Shown piece after piece: positions 6,317 through 10,169 of a DNA stretch of 10,169 bases. The translations under genes and the position numbers were made by a program. The stretch is taken from NCBI GenBank assembly GCA_015222985.1, contig JADFWI010000248.1, positions 1 to 10,169 on the forward strand, in the 5' to 3' direction. Source of the DNA: Pseudomonadota bacterium. Its GTDB lineage: Bacteria > Desulfobacterota > Desulfobacteria > Desulfobacterales > C00003060. Position 1 is the first letter of the stretch; each line of letters starts with the position of its first letter. The notes below the pieces were generated by a model, which saw only the letters and a list, made by a program, of their open reading frames with translations, was not told the DNA's origin and ran no database searches.

Positions 6317-6325
6317 AATCGCCCC

Positions 6326-7690
6326 CTATGCCCCAATAGTGTGACGAAATCTGAGACAAGTTGCCCCGTTGTTGTTGTGATCCACGAAGGATAGCTTCCT
6401 GATATTTCTGTACGCCTTATCCCTTGCTCCTTCCAGTGTTGAGTCCCCTGCCACCAGGTGCAACACTCTTCCTCCGTAGGTGACCAGGCCTTTTTTCGGG
6501 TCTTCATCCACACCGGCAAAATAGACAGCAATACCCCGCTCTATTTGGTCTAGTCCGGTAATCCTGTGGCCCTTTCCATAACGACCTGGATATCCTTTGT
6601 TCCACCCCCTGGAGGCCTTGGAGCGGCCCTCCATTGCAATGACGTCCATATAATGCTGATTGTTCCAGACTTGGCTGATCTGATCCAGGGTCCCTTCCCA
6701 AACCGCCGTGCCGATCTCAAAGAGATCCGTACTCAGTTTTCGCGCCAGGACCTCCCACTCCGGGTCTCCGTGTCTCACATTGAGTTCGAAAACATCCAGG
6801 TTATCATATGGATCCAGATTCAGGCCGAAGTAAAGAACTCCTTTGTATTTCCAGCCCAGACCGTTGTAAATCGCATTAACCGTTGGATTGACGATCTCTT
6901 TTATGATCCTGTTAACCAGCCAGGGACTCACCAGCTTGTGGGGGCAATAACATCCCGTGCCTCCCGTGTTCAGATTTCCGCCAAACCGTTCAATTGATGC
7001 CTTGTCGTCGGGATCGAAGGCAGGCTTATAATCCTGGGCGAACATCTTTAAGGGCAGCACGTGTTCCCCATCAAGGTAAACAAAAAAAGAGATTTCCGTA
7101 CCGTATTTTCTCTCCTCAATAACCACCCTGTTACCCGATTCTCCAAAGGCCTTTTTTATCATGATTCTCTCTATGGCAGCAATGGCATCAGCAACCTCGT
7201 CGCACACGATGGCACCCTTTCCGGCAGCAAGACCATTTGCCTTGACTACGACCTGATAGCCGATGTTCAGAATATATTTCTTGGCCTCTTCCGGATCATC
7301 AAAGATCTGATACTCTGGTTTGCCGACGCCAATCTGTCGCAAGAGATCGTCGGCAAATGCCCGGTCACTTTCCAGTTTCACATACTCCATTCTGGGTCCG
7401 ACAGTTCGTACCCCCCTGGCATTCAAGAGATCGATGAGCCCCTCCTCCAGGGGATTCTCAGACCCCACATCAACCAGATCCACATCCTGATCCGCGCAAA
7501 AGTCCGCAACTGCCCCAAAATCCTTCAATCTCACAAGCTCTATGAGCTTTCTCTCCTCACGGCCCTTTGCAGTGTGCAGAACCCCCGGATTTCCCGGTGA
7601 AAAATAGACCTTCTCAATGTGCTGGCTGTCGGCGTATTTGTCTGCCAGGCAGTGATCCCGGCCTCCTGATCCATAGACTAATACTTTCAT
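6326..7690 (-). CDS. purD: Phosphoribosylamine--glycine ligase (GAR synthetase), divergent form
   Basis: PurD joins glycine to phosphoribosylamine with ATP, step 2 of IMP synthesis. The 454-residue protein is longer than the common 420-430. Family landmarks: MKVLVYGSGGRDH (1-13; usually GGREH), VGSENPLEEGL (75-85), ATP-grasp segment KANGLAAGKGAIV (150-162), IEERKYGTEISF (191-202), DGEHVLPLK (207-215), NTGGTG (241-246), and a C-terminal FRHTIG like the usual YRRDIG. The signature normally written NxRFGDPETQ reads NVRHGDPEWE (304-313), with His for Phe and WE for TQ. A 20-residue stretch before NTGGTG is also unlike common PurD. The ATG at 7690 has GGAG 4 bases upstream. It is first in the purD-purE operon. 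A GARS-like ligase of another specificity is possible, but the purE linkage supports PurD. Confidence 0.88.
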   Translation of the reverse strand: MKVLVYGSGGRDHCLADKYADSQHIEKVYFSPGNPGVLHTAKGREERKLIELVRLKDFGAVADFCADQDVDLVDVGSENPLEEGLIDLLNARGVRTVGPRMEYVKLESDRAFADDLLRQIGVGKPEYQIFDDPEEAKKYILNIGYQVVVKANGLAAGKGAIVCDEVADAIAAIERIMIKKAFGESGNRVVIEERKYGTEISFFVYLDGEHVLPLKMFAQDYKPAFDPDDKASIERFGGNLNTGGTGCYCPHKLVSPWLVNRIIKEIVNPTVNAIYNGLGWKYKGVLYFGLNLDPYDNLDVFELNVRHGDPEWEVLARKLSTDLFEIGTAVWEGTLDQISQVWNNQHYMDVIAMEGRSKASRGWNKGYPGRYGKGHRITGLDQIERGIAVYFAGVDEDPKKGLVTYGGRVLHLVAGDSTLEGARDKAYRNIRKLSFVDHNNNGATCLRFRHTIGA

Positions 7691-7797
7691 AATTCTCCGC
7701 TTAAAATGTCCTTTGTATTCTTGTAATCAACTTCACCCGCTTCCGGCTTGCTGCTTGTACAACATGAGGGAGAGGAATTTCAAGGTGAAAACCTGGA

Positions 7798-8043
7798 TCA
7801 TTTTTCAAGGCCCCTGTTTTGTTGATTTAAACCAAGTTCTCGACCGAGAACCCTGGTGGCATAGCGCTCCGTACCGTCCACCCAGGCGATCAGGCTGCCG
7901 TCGTGCGTTACGGCCAGATCGGAAACACGCCCCTGGCGCTGATAACTTTTGCCCCTGGAGACAATTTTCCCGCCGGCCCATTCTTAGATATCGTTCCAAG
8001 TCAGATCGGAAAACCGACCCAGTCGTGTTTTCTTTTTCGGCAT
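7798..8043 (-). pseudogene. Remnant of a SWIM zinc-finger protein, N-terminus with in-frame stop
   Basis: From an ATG at 8043 the frame reads MPKKKTRLGRFSDLTWNDI, a TAA stop (7984-7986), then EWAGGKIVSRGKSYQRQGR and VSDLAVTHDGSLIAWVDG, then TERYATRV. This is how SWIM zinc-finger domain proteins begin, with the stop replacing one codon between DI and EW. AGGA lies 8 bases before the ATG. The similarity ends at about 7845, inside a palindrome, and the frame then runs through unrelated codons to a TGA at 7798-7800. The zinc-binding CxC...CxH part is absent. The gene is therefore both interrupted and truncated. SWIM proteins of this kind often sit beside SNF2-type helicases; none is seen here. 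Assignment rests on my recall of the family N-terminus. Confidence 0.65.
7836..7851. repeat. Perfect 16-base palindrome at the break point of the SWIM remnant
   Basis: GTTCTCG (7836-7842) AC CGAGAAC (7845-7851) is a perfect inverted repeat; CCA (7832-7834) and TGG (7854-7856) extend it with mismatches. Similarity to SWIM proteins stops here. The right arm belongs to the 11-mer CGAGAACCCTG (7845-7855), which recurs at 8068-8078. Confidence 0.6.
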
Positions 8044-8067
8044 TGGTTAAATCCTGGTTGCCTATTT

Positions 8068-8082
8068 CGAGAACCCTGTTTT
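8068..8082 (+). repeat. Short repeats shared with 7812-7855, on the other side of the SWIM remnant
   Basis: CGAGAACCCTG (8068-8078) repeats 7845-7855 exactly. CCCTGTTTT (8074-8082) repeats 7812-7820. In addition TTGGTTAAATC (8043-8053) matches, in reverse orientation and with one base missing, the complement of 7823-7835. Three shared words in two 45-base patches on either side of the SWIM remnant suggest local rearrangement. Confidence 0.5.
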
Positions 8083-8281
8083 AAGACAGCGTTGCTGCCT
8101 CCACAAAACCCCTTGCCCGCTCAATGCGCGTGAGTCCGCCGAGCAGGTCCAAAGGCCCGACGGCCCACAGTGTTTGCAGCGCTTCATCGCCAAGGCGTTC
8201 CGCCAGTCGTCCGGGATAATGGGGATGATCGCTGTTAATGATATGCACGTTTGGTTTTACCACTTGTCCGGTTTTGTTCAT
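8081..8281 (-). pseudogene. Remnant of a DprA/Smf-like DNA-processing protein, N-terminal fragment
   Basis: The 66-codon frame begins MNKTGQVVKPNVHIINSDHP, then HYPGRLAERLGDEALQTLWA and VGPLDLLG. This resembles the opening of small DprA-like Rossmann-fold proteins, which typically read P-x-Y-P-x-x-L-R-x-x-L-G-D-x-A-P-x-x-L-x-A-L-G-N-L-D-L-L. The Rossmann domain that should follow (CSxxCPG region) is missing; instead the frame gives GLTRIERARGFVEAATLS and a stop. A broken gene is the simplest reading. It lies between the SWIM remnant and the AlbA-type gene, all on the same strand. DprA-like proteins load RecA on single-stranded DNA or occur in defence contexts; this fragment should not be functional. 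A short unrelated protein cannot be excluded. Confidence 0.5.
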
Positions 8282-8300
8282 AAACGTTCCGATTACAATC

Positions 8301-8390
8301 TCACCTTCCTGTTATTTCCAACACTGCCGATCCCAGGGGTGTGATCCGGTAGCGTTGGTGACCGGGCTCATTCCTTGGTTCCTCCCAAAG
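8301..8390 (-). pseudogene. Possible remnant of a winged-helix C-terminus
   Basis: In a frame different from the AlbA-type gene, and overlapping its last codons, one reads LWEEPRNEPGHQRYRITPLG followed by SAVLEITGR and a TGA at 8301-8303. The R-Y-R-I-T-P-L-G-x-A-V-L pattern is typical of the last helix and wing of winged-helix regulators (compare KYRLTEKG in the neighbouring gene). No start or upstream part is visible. It may be the tail of a lost gene whose front was replaced by the AlbA-type gene, or a chance frame. Confidence 0.25.
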
Positions 8391-9834
8391 TATCGCGCAG
8401 TTGTATACCCTTTTCGGTCAACCTGTACTTCTGCATCCTGCTCGTCGGTTTTTCGGGAATCGTCATCTCCACTAGACCGGCATCGAGCGCGGGTTGCAGG
8501 TATTCATGAACAAAGTGCATGCGATCCTTGAGGCCCAATGCTGCCATGATTTCCCCTCGACTTATTTCACCCTGCAGGGTACCAATGAGCTTTCCGACTT
8601 GCGGGGTGACTTGCGGGGTGACTTGCGGGGTGACTTCCCCGGTGACCGGGCTCCGACTGAGCCCTGACTGGGCCTCAACATGTGCTTCATGAACTCCGGC
8701 TTGGGCTCGAACATCGGGGTTCGGCCGGAAGATTGCAGTGAAGAAGCCATTGGTCTCGAACTCAGGTTCCGGGCAGCCTTGTTCGCGGACCTCGTCGCGG
8801 ATGCGCCTGATTCCGGTTCCCGCCTTTTCGATAAACTCGATGCGGTGCAGCAGGTCGGCGATGAGGGCATTGCGGCGGATGCTCTTGCGGCCGAGGTCTG
8901 CGAGCGTCATACCCTTAGGCAGACCGCCGGGGCTAATCACTTCGATCCGATCAGTGTATATCTCGACAAACACGTTGGCGCCATCGACAAACCAGTCGCG
9001 ATGCATCACCGCGTTGGTGATCGCTTCGCGCAGTGCCTTTATCGGGTATTCGGGGATATTCTCGCGCTGCAGGCGCTCGATGCGGTAGGCGGTGCGGGTG
9101 TTGCGCTCGATGAAGCGCATGGCGTCCTCGATGTCGGCTACGATCCCTCCGTCGAAATCCTTACGATCGAGCACATGCACCTTATCCGTGCCCTTGGCCA
9201 GAAGACAGGTGATGTAGGCCTGGTTGAAAAAGTACCGCACGTTCTTAGCAAAGAACAGCACCCCGGCATTGCGAAACAGCAACCGTCCCTCCGATCGCTC
9301 GGCCGCCTCGATGTTGACCAACACATCTTCAGTACGCGGCCGGCCGGTGATACCGCTAAGTTCGAGCCAGTGGGTGAATTTGTCCCGGTCGAAATCCTCG
9401 GGGTAGCGAAACCGGGGGTTGACGGAAAGATCGAAACGGATCACCCTTTCGCTTCTAAAGAAATCCCGGATCTCGTCACGGGAGAGCTTCTGGGTCACGG
9501 CCCCCTGGCGCCAGAAAAAACCCTCGCGGCACTGCACCGGCTTGGCATTGCTTTCACGCACGGTCACCACCATGACCTTGCCCACCGGCTCGACCAAAAC
9601 CTGGACGGGCGGATCGCAGTTGCGCGCGATGTCCTGGATGCGCGCCCGCAGGTCGTTGGAATCGTTGATGCCCGCCACGGACCCATCATCGCGCACGCCG
9701 AGCAGAATCCGGCCACCCATGGTATTGGCCAGGGCCACCAGTTCGCGGGCAAAGGAGGCGGACAGGCTCTCCTTGTACTCCAACATGGTGCCTTCGCCTT
9801 CCTGAAAAAGAATGTCAAGTTGATCGAGTGTCAT
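8368..9834 (-). CDS. AlbA_2-domain ATP-binding protein (RecG-like transcriptional regulator family)
   Basis: Intact 488-residue protein. Residues about 14-125 form an AlbA_2 (Schlafen-like, divergent AAA_4) domain with MLEYKESL (17-24) and NTMGGRILLGVRDDGSVAGI (37-56). Residues about 265-370 form a GHKL/HATPase_c_4 module with REAITNAVMHRDW (269-281, N box), DRIEVISPGGLPKGM (295-309, G1) and EKAGTGIRRI (336-345, G2). A linker with VTPQ repeats (401-413) leads to a winged helix (about 421-485). Such proteins are called ATP-binding or RecG-like regulators; their targets are usually unknown, and they are common on accessory and defence-rich DNA. The start ATG (complement of 9832-9834) has only a weak AGAGA site. 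All flanking frames on this strand are broken genes, and composition looks more GC-rich than to the left, which suggests horizontal origin. Confidence 0.88.
   Translation of the reverse strand: MTLDQLDILFQEGEGTMLEYKESLSASFARELVALANTMGGRILLGVRDDGSVAGINDSNDLRARIQDIARNCDPPVQVLVEPVGKVMVVTVRESNAKPVQCREGFFWRQGAVTQKLSRDEIRDFFRSERVIRFDLSVNPRFRYPEDFDRDKFTHWLELSGITGRPRTEDVLVNIEAAERSEGRLLFRNAGVLFFAKNVRYFFNQAYITCLLAKGTDKVHVLDRKDFDGGIVADIEDAMRFIERNTRTAYRIERLQRENIPEYPIKALREAITNAVMHRDWFVDGANVFVEIYTDRIEVISPGGLPKGMTLADLGRKSIRRNALIADLLHRIEFIEKAGTGIRRIRDEVREQGCPEPEFETNGFFTAIFRPNPDVRAQAGVHEAHVEAQSGLSRSPVTGEVTPQVTPQVTPQVGKLIGTLQGEISRGEIMAALGLKDRMHFVHEYLQPALDAGLVEMTIPEKPTSRMQKYRLTEKGIQLRDTLGGTKE
8596..8631. repeat. 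Three exact 12-base tandem repeats within the AlbA-type gene
   Basis: GACTTGCGGGGT occurs three times head to tail (8596-8607, 8608-8619, 8620-8631), followed by a partial GACTT (8632-8636). On the coding strand it encodes the VTPQ VTPQ VTPQ linker between the HATPase module and the winged helix. Each unit is four codons, so copy-number change keeps the frame and alters only linker length. VTPQ-type repeats are usual in this family, but exact DNA identity suggests recent expansion. Confidence 0.85.
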
Positions 9835-9873
9835 GAGTTTCTCTTGGTTTAGGTTTGCAAATCATCGACTGGT

Positions 9874-9889
9874 TGCACCATCCGGTGCA
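9874..9889. repeat. 6-bp dyad upstream of the AlbA-type gene
   Basis: TGCACC (9874-9879) ATCC GGTGCA (9884-9889) is a perfect dyad 40 bases upstream of the ATG at 9834. It could be an operator or leader hairpin of that gene; it also falls in the last part of the DUF1016 remnant, so it may be incidental. Confidence 0.4.
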
Positions 9890-9928
9890 GGTTTTACTCA
9901 CCGAAACCCCTTCCGAACTCGGATCCCA

Positions 9929-9953
9929 ATTGTCGCCGCAGTGCGGCGACAAT
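9929..9953. repeat. Hairpin with perfect 11-bp arms
   Basis: ATTGTCGCCGC (9929-9939) and GCGGCGACAAT (9943-9953) pair perfectly around the 3-base loop AGT. The sequence is inside the DUF1016 remnant and encodes IVAALRRQL on the - strand, so it may come from the codons alone. No T-run follows on either side, which argues against a terminator. Confidence 0.6.
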
Positions 9954-10023
9954 CTCCTTGCCGTAGGCTGCCCGTTTTTCTTCGAGAATATCCTAGTGGA
10001 TGCGAAGGTCAACGGGCTAGTAA

Positions 10024-10042
10024 AGCCTGGTAAGCCCAGGCT
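10024..10042. repeat. 7-bp inverted repeat at the upstream end of the DUF1016 remnant
   Basis: AGCCTGG (10024-10030) TAAGC CCAGGCT (10036-10042) is a perfect dyad. Similarity to DUF1016 begins just inside it, so it marks a possible junction. On the - strand TTA follows the stem, too short for a convincing terminator. Confidence 0.4.
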
Positions 10043-10100
10043 GCTGACATTGCCATCAAATAACCGTCAAATAGGAAGCCGCGGGCCTAAAAAGAAACAA

Positions 10101-10146
10101 AGTTCGTATTTTCAGTTCGTTATGGGCACAACTCGTCAAGAACGAA
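10101..10146. promoter_or_regulatory. Clustered GTTCGT repeats near the right edge
   Basis: AGTTCGT occurs at 10101-10107 and 10114-10120, 13 bases apart, and AACGAA (10141-10146) is the inverse of TTCGTT (10116-10121). The - strand has TTGACG (complement of 10134-10139) inside the spaced dyad, a possible -35 without a clear -10. This looks like an operator or promoter remnant for something leftward, or for a gene beyond the edge. No gene is visible from 10043 to 10169. Confidence 0.25.
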
Positions 10147-10169
10147 ATCACGTTCAGTTTATCCTATCA

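Larger units (their letters stand above)
9849..10025 (-). pseudogene. Remnant of a DUF1016 (YhcG-type PDDEXK nuclease) N-terminal domain with three stops
   Basis: One continuous frame reads LY-stop-PVDLRIH-stop-DILEEKRAAYGKEIVAAL, then RRQLGSEFGRGFGE-stop-NLHRMVQ, then PVDDLQT and a stop at 9849-9851. It matches the DUF1016 N-terminal pattern LYWxVGxxIxQDILxEKRAxYG, then EIVxxLxxxLxxEFGRGFSExNLxRMxQF. The stops are TAG (10017-10019) for Trp, TAG (9993-9995) for Gln and TAA (9894-9896) for Lys; a GAC replaces the Gly codon. Most of these are single transitions, typical of decay. The upstream helix and the whole nuclease domain are missing, and similarity ends about 40 bases before the AlbA-type gene. 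DUF1016 proteins are common in accessory regions. The match rests on remembered family consensus. Confidence 0.7.

Noticed and set aside
8680..9852. A 390-codon open frame on the + strand opposite the AlbA-type gene.
   Set aside because: Its translation has no recognisable domains, while the - strand frame shows three known domains with intact motifs. High GC leaves the antisense frame free of stops.
9849..10025. Stop-codon recoding (pyrrolysine at TAG) in the DUF1016 frame.
   Set aside because: The frame also has TAA, other conserved positions are mutated, and the rest of the protein is missing, so decay explains it better.
1..10169. CRISPR arrays, tRNA or rRNA genes, insertion sequences.
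   Set aside because: No regularly spaced repeats, cloverleaf or rRNA sequence, and no transposase frame or terminal inverted repeats were seen on either strand.

Overview
The window reads as a piece of a Gram-negative bacterial chromosome. Desulfobacterota (a sulfate-reducer-like deltaproteobacterium) is my best guess. The basis is gene content: a second-type DnaA, a GlcD-type flavin oxidase, a PflX-like radical SAM protein and an unusual PurD. This is inference, because no rRNA or other decisive marker is present.

Layout. The 5' end of pdxA (- strand, cut by the left edge) diverges from a rightward cluster across a 640-base gap without a convincing gene. The cluster starts with a divergent DnaA paralogue, overlapped by 4 bases by a GlcD-like FAD-linked oxidase. 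Next come a PflX-like radical SAM protein, a PPP-family metallophosphatase and a secreted two-SH3-domain protein, with short gaps. It converges on a leftward purine pair, purD-purE (- strand, 9-base gap), giving steps 2 and 6 of IMP synthesis.

Right of purD, from about 7.8 kb to the edge, the character changes to an accessory region with gene remnants on the - strand. They are a SWIM zinc-finger protein start with an in-frame stop, a short DprA/Smf-like N-terminus, a possible winged-helix tail, and a DUF1016 (YhcG-type nuclease) N-terminus broken by three stops. One intact gene stands among them: an AlbA_2/RecG-like ATP-binding regulator with an exact 12-base tandem repeat. By eye this part is more GC-rich than the left part.

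The most interesting item is the DnaA paralogue. All four DnaA domains are recognisable. However, the P-loop has lost its first glycine, the Walker B pair is ED instead of DD, and the DNA-recognition signature is rewritten with one residue missing. No canonical DnaA box (TTATCCACA) is in the upstream gap. Instead the 7-mer TTATCTC occurs there three times, once inside a perfect dyad next to the dnaA start codon. This suggests, but does not prove, a DnaA with altered site specificity that controls its own gene or acts at a secondary site.

Apart from the shared purine pathway of purD and purE, I cannot show that the genes form one functional system. The right-hand remnants are best read as the decayed cargo of an old accessory island.
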